NCBI RefSeq assembly: GCF_042652965.1
Contig: NZ_JBHSHL010000056.1
Coordinates: 1 to 37,702, forward strand
Origin: Filifactor villosus
GTDB taxonomy: Bacteria; Bacillota; Clostridia; Peptostreptococcales; Filifactoraceae
Direction: 5' to 3'
DNA length: 37,702 nucleotides
Shown piece after piece: positions 1-7,413 of the stretch. The notes under the pieces are model-generated. The model ran no database searches. It was not told the DNA's origin and saw nothing but the letters and a program-made list of their open reading frames with translations. Position numbers and translations under genes: made by a program. How positions within the stretch are numbered: the first letter of the stretch is position 1; every line of letters starts with the position of its first letter.

Positions 1-623
1 TCTCTGGTAGGCTCCGGAATGTAGCCGTCTACTTGGTTGAACAGTTCAAGAATCGCATCTCCCCAGTTGCCGGAAGGATCTTCCAATGCTTTTAGCGCAG
101 ATCCTCTTACGATCGGTGTGTCATCTCCCGGAAATTCATACTCGTTCAACAAATCTCTTACTTCCATCTCTACAAGCTCAAGAAGTTCTTCGTCATCTAC
201 CATGTCGCATTTGTTTAGGAAAACTACGATGTAGGGTACTCCTACCTGTCTGGACAAGAGGATGTGCTCTCTTGTTTGAGGCATCGGACCGTCCGCTGCA
301 CTTACTACAAGGATCGCTCCGTCCATCTGTGCCGCTCCCGTGATCATGTTCTTTACATAGTCGGCGTGGCCCGGGCAGTCTACGTGTGCGTAGTGTCTGT
401 TGGGGGTCTCGTACTCTACGTGAGAGGTCGAGATGGTGATTCCTCTTTCTCTTTCTTCCGGTGCTTTGTCGATGTTGTCAAATGCTACTGCTTCTCCTAA
501 TTGGTATCTTTCGTGCAATGTTTTGGTGATTGCCGCTGTCAAAGTTGTTTTTCCATGGTCAACGTGGCCGATGGTTCCAATGTTTACGTGTGGTTTACTT
601 CTTTCAAATTTTGCTTTTCCCAT
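1..623 (-). CDS. tuf: Elongation factor Tu, 5' part (3' end outside window)
   Basis: EF-Tu is the GTPase that delivers aminoacyl-tRNA to the ribosome. Reading the minus strand from the ATG at 623 gives MGKAKFERSKPHVNIGTIG, then the P-loop GHVDHGKT, the effector segment EERERGITIST, the G3 motif DCPGHADY and the G4 motif NKCD, followed by the start of the G5 region (GSALKAL). About 207 of roughly 397 residues are present; the rest lies beyond base 1. The start is set by AGGAGG at 632-637 on the minus strand. The gene stands directly behind its own promoter and a leader of about 160 nt, with no fusA or rpsG before it, so it may be a stand-alone tuf copy. Identity is certain. Confidence 0.98.
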   Translation of the reverse strand, partial: MGKAKFERSKPHVNIGTIGHVDHGKTTLTAAITKTLHERYQLGEAVAFDNIDKAPEERERGITISTSHVEYETPNRHYAHVDCPGHADYVKNMITGAAQMDGAILVVSAADGPMPQTREHILLSRQVGVPYIVVFLNKCDMVDDEELLELVEMEVRDLLNEYEFPGDDTPIVRGSALKALEDPSGNWGDAILELFNQVDGYIPEPTR

Positions 624-788
624 TTTTGTATCCTCCTAATAATAAAATGAAGCTATACGGTAGTGAGTAAATTCTCCTTCTGCTTGCAATGTCTCATTTC
701 CACCTGTTTTTTGCATAATCATCATAATCTCAGGATATGGGTATCATGAGTAGCTTGTTGCATAAGTCAGCACCTACCTATATCGTTC

Positions 789-817
789 ATTTTATATGAA
801 TGTCTTTCTTTTGTCAA
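789..817 (-). promoter_or_regulatory. Sigma-A type promoter for tuf
   Basis: On the minus strand a perfect -35 TTGACA (812-817) is followed after 17 bases by TAAAAT (789-794). It points at tuf and predicts a start near 782, leaving a 5' leader of about 160 nt. Nothing else on this strand could use it. Confidence 0.75.
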
Positions 818-951
818 TTGATTGGCCTTAATCCGCCTGTTTATTTTTGGGCATACATCGAAAAAATTATTTCTGCTCCAAAGGCAAAAAACATACAAAA
901 ATCGATTTTTCGTGAGGACTTACATTTTTTCCATATTTTTTTCAAAATACA

Positions 952-979
952 TTGACAAATTCTCTAATTTCTATATAAT
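952..979 (+). promoter_or_regulatory. Promoter for the tRNA-Thr gene
   Basis: TTGACA at 952-957 and TATAAT at 974-979 are separated by 16 bases, both consensus hexamers, about 40 bases before the mature tRNA 5' end. Confidence 0.8.
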
Positions 980-1018
980 AGTAAAAGTAAGTTTGATTAC
1001 AAGGTTTATTCATACTAT

Positions 1019-1094
1019 GCTGCTATGGCTCAGGAGGTAGAGCGTCGCCTTGGTAAGGCGGAGGTCACCGGTTCAAATCCGGTTAGCAGCTCCA
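1019..1094 (+). tRNA. tRNA-Thr, anticodon GGT
   Basis: The cloverleaf folds fully. The acceptor stem is GCTGCTA paired with TAGCAGC, the D stem is GCTC/GAGC, the anticodon stem is TCGCC/GGCGG (one G-U) around loop TTGGTAA, and the T stem is ACCGG/CCGGT around TTCAAAT. The anticodon GGT reads ACC and ACU. The discriminator base T and CCA are encoded. Confidence 0.97.
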
Positions 1095-1101
1095 TTTTTT
1101 T

Positions 1102-1127
1102 AAGATGCGTTGCGACGTATCTTTTTT
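1102..1127 (+). terminator. Intrinsic terminator after tRNA-Thr
   Basis: AAGATGCGT and ACGTATCTT form a stem with one G-U pair, followed by a run of T, 7 bases after the CCA end. Confidence 0.8.
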
Positions 1128-1491
1128 ATTTTTGTGCCGAAAGAAGGATTTTCTCAAAGTTCCCTTTTTCGGATACGATCCGACCGCCCTTTGATTTCAC
1201 CTAAGATTTTGGGGTATAGAGTAAGAAGGAACCCACGCTGTATAGGCAAATGTGCATGATAACGCTTTTGTTCAGACGGCTTCACACCTGATATTCCTCC
1301 ATAGATTTATTCAGGAAAAATCTCCGGATCGGATAAGAGAATTCTTTTTTCATTATATAGGATCTACGGATATCCAAAGTTCGGGATAAAAATTCGCCGG
1401 AAGAGAACTATGCCGGGTTTTCCGCTAATACAATTCAAACTCTCCCTCGCGGAGTGTTTGTAGGTAAAATACACATGAGAGAGGTGCAGGA
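1128..1491. other. Gene-free interval before folE
   Basis: No convincing coding region was found here. A weak hairpin lies at about 1137-1173 (CCGAAAGAAGGA against TTCCCTTTTTCGG). I looked specifically for a second THF riboswitch ahead of folE and did not find its core. No promoter could be assigned with confidence; TATATAGGAT near 1355 is the only -10-like string. Confidence 0.5.
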
Positions 1492-2052
1492 ATGAATAAG
1501 AAAAAAATAGAACAGGCAGTGAGTATGATGATCGAAGCAATCGGGGAAGATCCGACAAGAGAAGGACTTTTGGAAACTCCTCAGAGGGTAGCGCGGATGT
1601 ATGAAGAAATCTTCAGCGGTCTGGGTCAAACGGCTCAGGAGCACCTGTCAAAAACCTTTGAATTGGTCGACGGAAGCATGGTCATTGAGAAAGATATCAA
1701 TTTTTATTCGATGTGTGAACACCACCTTCTCCCGTTTTGGGGTAAGGTTCACATCGCCTATATGCCTGACGGTCGAGTGGCGGGTCTGTCCAAACTCGCT
1801 AGAACCGTGGATGTCTATGCGAGAAAACCCCAACTCCAGGAGAGGTTGAACCTTGAGATTGCCGATGCCATCATGGAGTTTTTGGATGCAAAGGGAGCCC
1901 TCGTCGTTGTCGAGGCGGAGCATATGTGTATGAATATGAGAGGAGTAAGACGCCCGGGGACCTCAACGGTGACTTCAATCAGTCGAGGTGTCTTCGAAAC
2001 CGATTTGAACCTGCGTGATGAAGCCTATCGCCTGATGGGGCTGAACCGATGA
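1492..2052 (+). CDS. folE: GTP cyclohydrolase I (FolE, type IA)
   Basis: This enzyme converts GTP to 7,8-dihydroneopterin triphosphate, the first step of tetrahydrofolate synthesis, in the cytosol. The 186-residue length is typical of the family. The zinc ligands are visible: C75 and H78 in CEHHLLPFWG, and C146 in HMCMNMRG. The GTP-site blocks GRVAGLSKLAR and RGVRRPGTSTVTS are intact. The start ATG follows a purine-rich AGAGGTGCAGG. The last codons overlap the ATGATG start of the next gene, so the two are translationally coupled. It heads the plus-strand folate genes folE, HD protein and folBK. Confidence 0.96.
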   Translation: MNKKKIEQAVSMMIEAIGEDPTREGLLETPQRVARMYEEIFSGLGQTAQEHLSKTFELVDGSMVIEKDINFYSMCEHHLLPFWGKVHIAYMPDGRVAGLSKLARTVDVYARKPQLQERLNLEIADAIMEFLDAKGALVVVEAEHMCMNMRGVRRPGTSTVTSISRGVFETDLNLRDEAYRLMGLNR

Positions 2053-2531
2053 TGTTATCTAATACCAACATTATCTTAAACCTCGATTTTGTACAAGCTG
2101 CCCTGAACAATCTCAAGAAGCTTGAGGATGAGAGAATCTATTGTAGGCACGATCTGTCTCATTTCTTCGACGTCGCTAGAATCTGCTACATCCTTTGTTT
2201 GGAGAACGGCCTGAACATCAACAAGGATGTCATCTACACAGCTGCAATCCTTCACGATCTTGGACGAGAAGAACAGATACAAAACGGGATCCCCCACGAG
2301 GAGGCTTCCTATCACCTTGCTTTAAAGGCCTTTGATCATACGGACTTTTCACAGTCGGACAGAGAGTTGATCTTGTCAGCGATCAAGGGACATCGAAGCG
2401 TTTCGACGGACTCGGACTTTCCTTCTCTCTTCTCCCGTGCCGATAAGCTCTCAAGAGACTGTTTCAACTGCAAGGCCTATGAAACCTGCTACTGGAGTGA
2501 GCAAAAGAAAAATAATGAGTTGAAATATTGA
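2049..2531 (+). CDS. HD-domain hydrolase of the folate operon
   Basis: A 160-residue protein with the signature of an HD-family metal-dependent phosphohydrolase: HDLSHFFDVAR at about residues 35-45, the HD pair in AAILHDLGRE at about 65-74, HEEASYH at about 83-89, and SAIKGHR near 113. It overlaps the end of folE by four bases, with a choice of ATG at 2049 or 2052, and no separate strong ribosome site is seen, so coupling is likely. The C-terminus has a cysteine cluster (CFNCKAYETCYW) that could bind a metal. Known of the family: HD proteins remove phosphate from nucleotides and similar compounds. Inferred: it might dephosphorylate dihydroneopterin triphosphate, a step still lacking an assigned enzyme in many bacteria. 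That is a guess from position only. Confidence 0.8.
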   Translation: MMLSNTNIILNLDFVQAALNNLKKLEDERIYCRHDLSHFFDVARICYILCLENGLNINKDVIYTAAILHDLGREEQIQNGIPHEEASYHLALKAFDHTDFSQSDRELILSAIKGHRSVSTDSDFPSLFSRADKLSRDCFNCKAYETCYWSEQKKNNELKY

Positions 2532-2752
2532 TCGTATGAGCCGATAAAAATACCGTTTCTGCAAGCGATACAATAAATCCTGAACCGGTATGTTGACATA
2601 TGGATATTTATCTTCATTTCCCGTCTTCGTTATAAACCAAAAGAGTTCATACCAAAGTCGAGATTACTGTGAATTTCAACGTGCCATTGCACCGACAAAC
2701 TGCAAGGAACGATCTCGGTACAAAAAACAGCAAAACCTTAAGGAGGAACGAT

Positions 2753-3631
2753 ATGGACTATATTTCTATCTCCGATCTGCTCATCTTTGCAAACCACGGT
2801 GTCTTCGAAGAGGAAAAACGCCTAGGTCAGAAGTTCCTGTTGGACATAAGGCTCGGTCTCAGCACCCAACATGCAGCCTTGCACAATGACCTCGAGAGCT
2901 CCGTACACTACGGTTTGCTCTCTCAAGAGGTGGAGCGTTTGTTTCGCTCGAGGTCTCATGATCTGATCGAAACCTGTGCAGAAGAAGTCGCTCAATTCAT
3001 CCTGAAGACCTACCCCCTCGTCGAAGAAGTTTTTGTAAGGGTCAAAAAACCATGGGCACCCGTACACCTCCCCCTCGATACGGTCTGCGTGGAAGTGAGC
3101 AGAAAAAGACATCGAGCCTTCTTGGGCCTAGGCTCAAATATGGGGGATTCCGAAGCCTTCCTTAATACCGCCATACAAAGGATCCAAGACGAATATACGA
3201 CCCTCCTACAAGCCTCCTCCCTCTACCGTACCAAGGCTTGGGGCAGGACCGAGCAGCCGGATTTTTTAAATCAGGTCGTCGAAGTGCAAACTTCTTATGA
3301 GGCCATGGAGTTACTTCGGAAACTCCAAAACATAGAGTTGGAATTGGGTAGGGAACGCAAGATACACTGGGGACCCAGGACTGTCGATATCGATATCCTC
3401 TTCTTTGACGATATCAAAAGTTATACGAAGGAGCTCATCCTCCCTCATCCCTATGTAGAAGAGAGAGATTTTGTGCTTGAACCGATGAACGAAATTGCTC
3501 CTCACTTCATCCATCCCATACTCAACAAACCGATACGGAAGTTATGGAAGAAGCTTCAAGAAACTTCTGCACCTGAATTTCAGACGAATCGAGAACAGAC
3601 TCCACCCTCGGATAATACTACTGTCCAATAG
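2753..3631 (+). CDS. folBK: Bifunctional dihydroneopterin aldolase / HPPK (FolB-FolK fusion)
   Basis: Two consecutive folate steps in one 292-residue chain. Residues 1-118 are FolB: FANHGVFEEEKRLGQ holds the conserved active-site Glu, and VRVKKPWAPV the conserved Lys. Residues about 122-275 are FolK, which pyrophosphorylates 6-hydroxymethyl-dihydropterin: FLGLGSNMGDS, SSLYRTKAWG, WGPRTVDIDILFFDD and LPHPYVEERDFVLEP are the ATP, magnesium and pterin motifs. The reading frame is open from 2669, but AAGGAGG at 2740-2746, seven bases before the ATG at 2753, fixes the start. The 220 bases before it hold no gene. The last four or five residues and the stop codon come from a MITE-like repeat that begins at 3615. 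Confidence 0.95.
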   Translation: MDYISISDLLIFANHGVFEEEKRLGQKFLLDIRLGLSTQHAALHNDLESSVHYGLLSQEVERLFRSRSHDLIETCAEEVAQFILKTYPLVEEVFVRVKKPWAPVHLPLDTVCVEVSRKRHRAFLGLGSNMGDSEAFLNTAIQRIQDEYTTLLQASSLYRTKAWGRTEQPDFLNQVVEVQTSYEAMELLRKLQNIELELGRERKIHWGPRTVDIDILFFDDIKSYTKELILPHPYVEERDFVLEPMNEIAPHFIHPILNKPIRKLWKKLQETSAPEFQTNREQTPPSDNTTVQ

Positions 3632-3724
3632 AGATGAGGTTATATCTACACTCACAAATACAAGACTTTTTTATTTGCCGTCGAATAAGGACCTTGATAT
3701 CAGCAGCTCAACGAATAATAGCAT
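3615..3724. repeat. MITE-like intergenic repeat, copy A
   Basis: It begins ATACTACTGTCCAATAG and ends CGAATAATAGCAT, with inner GGTTATATCTAC and CTTGATATC as in the other copies (about 110 bp). It overlaps the 3' end of folBK and provides its stop codon. Confidence 0.7.
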
Positions 3725-3774
3725 AAGAAGCTGATCCGTATCTCTTCAAACATAGGATCCCATCTGAACAAAAA

Positions 3775-3818
3775 ATCCGTTCCCCCTCCCTAATCGGAAG
3801 AGGAAACGGATTTTTTTA
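3775..3818. terminator. Shared terminator between convergent folBK and folP
   Basis: AATCCGTT...CC pairs with GGAAACGGATT. A-runs on the left and T-runs on the right suit both directions. It ends both folBK (plus) and folP (minus). Confidence 0.75.
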
Positions 3819-4790
3819 TTTTTTATATGACTGAAAATTGATATCTTCCATTTCATGGGCAAGTCGAAGAGAATCTGCGATCTTCGTCGCCATCAAATGC
3901 TTTCTTACCGTGTGTACACGGAGAATTTCAACTCCTTTGAAGGCAGCAATCGCACTGAGTTTTGCCGAGGCCTCGTCGCGATTTTCCAGTCCTTCCCTTT
4001 TCTGAGGATCGACCTCAAATCCGTTCTCCTCCAGGATGTTGCTGATAAATCTCTTGCGGGAGACTCCCAAGAAAGTACAGTAACCCATCTTTGAGATGGT
4101 ATCATCCTTGATCAGGATAAGGTTCTCCCTCTTGGTAAGTCCGAAACCGATCCCCGGATCCAACATAAGTCTTTCACGAGAGATCCCGCTCTTAAATGCT
4201 CGTTCCAAACTCTTTTCAAAATACTTTTTCATCAAAGTTATGATGTCCAAAGCCTCAAACTCCGAAAGTTCCTGTGCCGTAAACGGATTCTTCTCCCCGA
4301 AGGTAGGAAAAATCTTGGATCCCTGATGCTCCGGCCTTGCGATGACGGGGTTAAACATCAAAATAGCTCCGGCATCTGAAGCTCCAACGACCTCTGCCAT
4401 CTTTTCATCTCCCAAAAATCCGGTAATATCGTTGACGATATCGGCCCCCGCTTCAAGAGCTTCTTTGGCAACCTCCGCCTTCCAAGTGTCGATGGAAAGA
4501 GGAAGATCGAACCTGCTCTTTATCGCCTCAATGACGGGAACGACCCTTCGGATTTCTTCTTCGATCTCTACATAGCTGCTTCCGGGTCTCGTTGATTCTC
4601 CGCCGATGTCAAGCATCCCCGCCCCTTCCAAAGCAAGTTCCTCTGCCCTTCTTAAGGCTGCATCCACCGCATAATACTTTCCACCGTCCGAAAAAGAGTC
4701 CGGTGTTATGTTGATGATCCCACACAAGAGCGTCTCTCTTCCACTCTTCAACACCCTATCTTTATATCGAAATACTTTCTCGTTCATCAT
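3816..4790 (-). CDS. folP: Dihydropteroate synthase (FolP)
   Basis: Condenses 6-hydroxymethyl-dihydropterin pyrophosphate with p-aminobenzoate to dihydropteroate; it is the sulfonamide target. Conserved blocks in order: INITPDSFSDGG (27-37), MLDIGGESTRPGS (59-71), ADIVNDITGF (116-125), LDPGIGFGLTKREN (210-223), LGVSRKRFI (241-249) and RVHTV (291-295). At 324 residues it is longer than the usual 270-280. The extra length sits after strand 5, where the common MHMRG is replaced by MFNPVIARPEHQGSKIF, a variant I believe also occurs in some lactic acid bacteria. AAGGAGAAGA precedes two tandem ATGs (4790 and 4787); spacing favours the second. It lies 155 bases downstream of the THF-riboswitch-controlled transporter on the same strand with no terminator seen between, so it is probably in that transcript. 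Confidence 0.95.
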   Translation of the reverse strand: MMNEKVFRYKDRVLKSGRETLLCGIINITPDSFSDGGKYYAVDAALRRAEELALEGAGMLDIGGESTRPGSSYVEIEEEIRRVVPVIEAIKSRFDLPLSIDTWKAEVAKEALEAGADIVNDITGFLGDEKMAEVVGASDAGAILMFNPVIARPEHQGSKIFPTFGEKNPFTAQELSEFEALDIITLMKKYFEKSLERAFKSGISRERLMLDPGIGFGLTKRENLILIKDDTISKMGYCTFLGVSRKRFISNILEENGFEVDPQKREGLENRDEASAKLSAIAAFKGVEILRVHTVRKHLMATKIADSLRLAHEMEDINFQSYKK

Positions 4791-4945
4791 TCTTCTCCTT
4801 TCTTCATCCTATCATCTTCCTTAAGATACCGATAAAGATCTCCTCCCTGTACCGAACTTTCAAAAACTTTCAGGAACGCCATGGCTCTCAGCCTTGTTCC
4901 ATCAATGAATACAGATGTCGATAGAAGGAGATCGGCTAAAGCCCC

Positions 4946-6325
4946 TTATAACACCTCCATCAACTTCCACCACGGGAAATAAAGACCATACAACAAAACA
5001 AAGGTCACTACTGTCATAACTGCACCGAAGCGGAACATATCCCTCTCCGGATAATATTCCTTTGCCGTCCCTATCATAACGGTAGCGTGATGGAAGGGCA
5101 AGAGGAAGTGGACGTTAACAATGAGATATATCATAAGAGTCACCACCTCGGAACGATAGCCGAAGCTTCGGGTCAACGGAATGAGGATCGGGAGTACCAC
5201 AGACATCGTAGCGACCGATGAACCGATACAAAGGTGGAGAACCATAACAACCGCCGCTATCACTAAAAGATACAGGGAAGAATCCGCCTGAGGGATCAAT
5301 GCATTGAGGTTCTCAAAAATGATCTGTGTGATCCCGCTTTGTCCAAGCACCTTACCTATGCTGAACACCGTCAGCAAAAACAAAAGAAAATGTGGATTTA
5401 CCGCCTTCAGATCCTCCCTATTCAAAACCTTGATCCCGAATAGGACCACAGTTCCTGCCAAAGCGGGAATCCAAGGACTGATCTGATGAAGGCTCTGAGT
5501 CATCCAAAGGAGGATGATCACAACCATAGTAATCAACGTAATGCGTTGCTTCTCTTTTGAAACCTCACTGTTCTCATAGGCATCTTTGGCGATCATTCCC
5601 GAATGAAATCCGGAAAGATCCTGTCGAAATATGAGATAGATCAGAAGAAGAACAACGAGCGAAGCGATCAAAGAGGGTGGAGCCATCAGCAGAAGCCAGT
5701 GCTGAAATGTCAATATCTGCTTGACCTCCTCTCCTGCAAAGCGGATCGCAGCCTGATTGAGCACGATGTCCCCGTTGTTGAAGAACATGTAGGTCATCGT
5801 GATTCCCATAAAACCGTTGAAGATCAGGACCTGTTTCGCCCTCTGTTCTTCCTGTGTTTGTGCTGTAAGAAGACTGTTCAGAATCGCCCCTATGATGATC
5901 ACCCGTGCAAAAGCCTGAGGAATGAGAAAGACCAAAACTACTCCGAAAAGATAGGGTAAGATCAAAAGCTTGAAGATATTAGACGAGTTCTTACGAAACA
6001 GACTCTCTACATATCGGTGCACAACCCCCGTCTTCATAATCCCCACCGACAAGAAAGTCGTTGTAACAATGAGCAACAAGGTATCCGACCAGGCAAAGCT
6101 CAAAATCTCCGTCATCTTCGTTTTACCGAACAAGGCAAAGGACAGAAGCAAAAAGACGCAGGCAATACTCTTATGGACTGCCTCCGTAGCCCACAGACCC
6201 ACTGTAAATACCAAGGTGGAAAAAAGAAGAGTTTGATTTTTTTCCATCTCCAAAGGATTCCATAATGCAATAACCACGGATACGAGCGTAATAACGATTA
6301 AGTGAAAAGGTTTGATTTTTTTCAC
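4946..6325 (-). CDS. SLC13/DASS-type anion:sodium symporter under THF riboswitch control
   Basis: A membrane protein of about 459 residues and 11-12 predicted hydrophobic segments, with the look of the divalent anion/sodium symporter (SLC13/DASS) and ArsB/NhaD-like families. The C-terminal half has VNVHFLLPFHHATVMIGTA followed by a last helix ending WKLMEVL, the arrangement of SLC13 proteins. The open frame begins with GTG at 6334, but that codon lies inside the ribosome site TAGGAGG (6334-6340). The GTG at 6325, eight bases beyond, is the likely start. Its leader carries a THF riboswitch and terminator, and folP follows. Family membership is visible; substrate is not. The context suggests uptake of a folate precursor or breakdown product, for example p-aminobenzoyl-glutamate or another carboxylate, instead of sulfate or citrate. 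That is inference. Confidence 0.85.
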   Translation of the reverse strand: MKKIKPFHLIVITLVSVVIALWNPLEMEKNQTLLFSTLVFTVGLWATEAVHKSIACVFLLLSFALFGKTKMTEILSFAWSDTLLLIVTTTFLSVGIMKTGVVHRYVESLFRKNSSNIFKLLILPYLFGVVLVFLIPQAFARVIIIGAILNSLLTAQTQEEQRAKQVLIFNGFMGITMTYMFFNNGDIVLNQAAIRFAGEEVKQILTFQHWLLLMAPPSLIASLVVLLLIYLIFRQDLSGFHSGMIAKDAYENSEVSKEKQRITLITMVVIILLWMTQSLHQISPWIPALAGTVVLFGIKVLNREDLKAVNPHFLLFLLTVFSIGKVLGQSGITQIIFENLNALIPQADSSLYLLVIAAVVMVLHLCIGSSVATMSVVLPILIPLTRSFGYRSEVVTLMIYLIVNVHFLLPFHHATVMIGTAKEYYPERDMFRFGAVMTVVTFVLLYGLYFPWWKLMEVL

Positions 6326-6354
6326 GGGCAACACCTCCTAAATTTAAGCAAAAT

Positions 6355-6378
6355 AAAAAAGCACCTCAAACAGTGCCT
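6355..6378 (-). terminator. Riboswitch expression-platform terminator
   Basis: Minus-strand AGGCAC/GTGCTT stem with an 8-base loop, continuing into TTTTTTA. It lies between the THF aptamer and the ribosome site of the transporter gene. Upstream, CCGC (6395-6398) can pair either with the aptamer P1 or with GCGG (6379-6382), a plausible switching element. Confidence 0.75.
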
Positions 6379-6391
6379 CCCGCAATAAGCC

Positions 6392-6483
6392 ACAGCGGAA
6401 GCGGCAATCAGTCGCGTGAATCCTCACTTCGTTTCGCAACAACATCCCATTTGCGAACACTTAACGCATCTTGCCTACTCTGT
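6392..6483 (-). promoter_or_regulatory. Tetrahydrofolate (THF-I) riboswitch aptamer
   Basis: Read on the minus strand, the invariant strings of the THF-I aptamer appear in order: AGAGTAG, GCGTTAAGTG, AATGGGATGTTGTT, AACGAAGTGAG and CCGCTT. The helices are preserved while their sequence differs from the Streptococcus mutans folT aptamer as I remember it: ACAG/CTGT for P1, GGCAA/TTGCC for P2 and TTCGCAA/TTGCGAA for P3. This RNA binds reduced folates and normally lowers expression of folate synthesis or uptake genes. Here it lies in the leader of the SLC13-type transporter and probably folP. Confidence 0.92.
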
Positions 6484-6517
6484 TTTGATATAACCTATCC
6501 GTTTTTTATCCCGACTT

Positions 6518-6546
6518 ACTATATCTATTTTTTATTCTTTTGTCAA
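6518..6546 (-). promoter_or_regulatory. Promoter of the THF riboswitch operon
   Basis: Minus-strand TTGACA (6541-6546), 17-base spacer, TATAGT (6518-6523). The predicted start near 6511 places the whole aptamer at the 5' end of the transcript. Confidence 0.8.
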
Positions 6547-6842
6547 CTCCCGAACCGAAAGGTATCCCCCAAATAGTTTATTTCAATGCCTGTTTGCCTT
6601 GTCGGACTTAACAAAAAATCTCCTTCTTTTAATTGACTTATTTTTTAATTTTTTAATATTGATATTTTAAGAAAATTCTGTTATACTGTGCTTAACTAAT
6701 CATTTCGAGCCTGATATTCTAACAACACTTCGATAAAAAGACCTCTTGGTTGTACGAACCCTCCTCAACACGGACCTTCTATCCAATGACACAAGCATAG
6801 TTTTTCTTTCTACCCATTTTCATAACAAAATACAGTTTACAA

Positions 6843-6934
6843 ATACTATTTGAAGCCTCATGTATATAGTGCTACATTTGATTGGCGGTAATACACGATT
6901 CGTATAACATGATCGCGTAAAAAGAAAATAGTAT
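6843..6934. repeat. MITE-like intergenic repeat, divergent copy H
   Basis: Begins ATACTATTTGAAG and ends GAAAATAGTAT, the same terminal inverted repeats as the other copies. It is shorter (92 bp) and diverged inside. Confidence 0.45.
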
Positions 6935-6940
6935 GAGATC

Positions 6941-6984
6941 AAGCCTAAGAAAAAAATTTCTTACAGACCGAATTAGGCTTTTTT
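6941..6984 (+). terminator. Terminator-like hairpin with no assigned gene
   Basis: AAGCCTAA pairs with TTAGGCTT, which runs into TTTTTT. An inner AAGAAA/TTTCTT pairing adds to the stem. No plus-strand gene ends nearby, so it may end a small unrecognised transcript or belong to an adhE leader. Confidence 0.5.
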
Positions 6985-7413
6985 ACGATTATCCTTGTAA
7001 GTCTTTGCCTTGTGAATCCGGACAGCACCGGAAACTGTATTGTCTATAGGCGAAGTTTCAATCGGATAACGGTACGAACAGAGTTTGTCTCAAAAACTTT
7101 TCTTTGTGCAGGACAAAAACTTCCCCTATAAAACAACCTCTTCATTCGTCCTATACTGTATTTTTGTAACAACATACAGATCTATACGAAAAACTTGCCT
7201 TGTGCCGATCCCAATACTGTTCTCAGAACAGGTGAAAAGGATCCCATGACACGAAGCTCCCGGAGTTCATCCTCAAACAGTAGAGCAGGCAAGGGTATAT
7301 GACAGACACCGGACGAGTGTTTCCTTTGTGCGGGTTCTCATATCGAAATGTAATGTCAAGGGGCTTTTTATATACGGAATCTTATCTGATGTATTTGGAA
7401 AGGAGCGTTTGCT

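Larger units (their letters stand above)
6547..7413. other. Gene-free interval before adhE
   Basis: About 870 bases without a credible gene. It holds MITE copy H (6843-6934), a terminator-like hairpin (6941-6984), and an inverted repeat CTGTAT/ATACAG at 7156-7179 with a 12-base spacer. I found no clean Rex box (TTGTTAA-N4-TTAACAA) and no confident promoter for adhE. The adhE ribosome site GAAAGGAG is at 7399-7406. Confidence 0.5.

Noticed and set aside
1190..1491. A second THF riboswitch before folE
   Set aside because: The core strings GCGTTAAGTG, GGGATGTTGT and AACGAAG are absent. Only a weak hairpin is present.
7156..7179. Rex-type operator before adhE
   Set aside because: CTGTAT/ATACAG is an inverted repeat but does not fit the TTGTTAA-N4-TTAACAA pattern.
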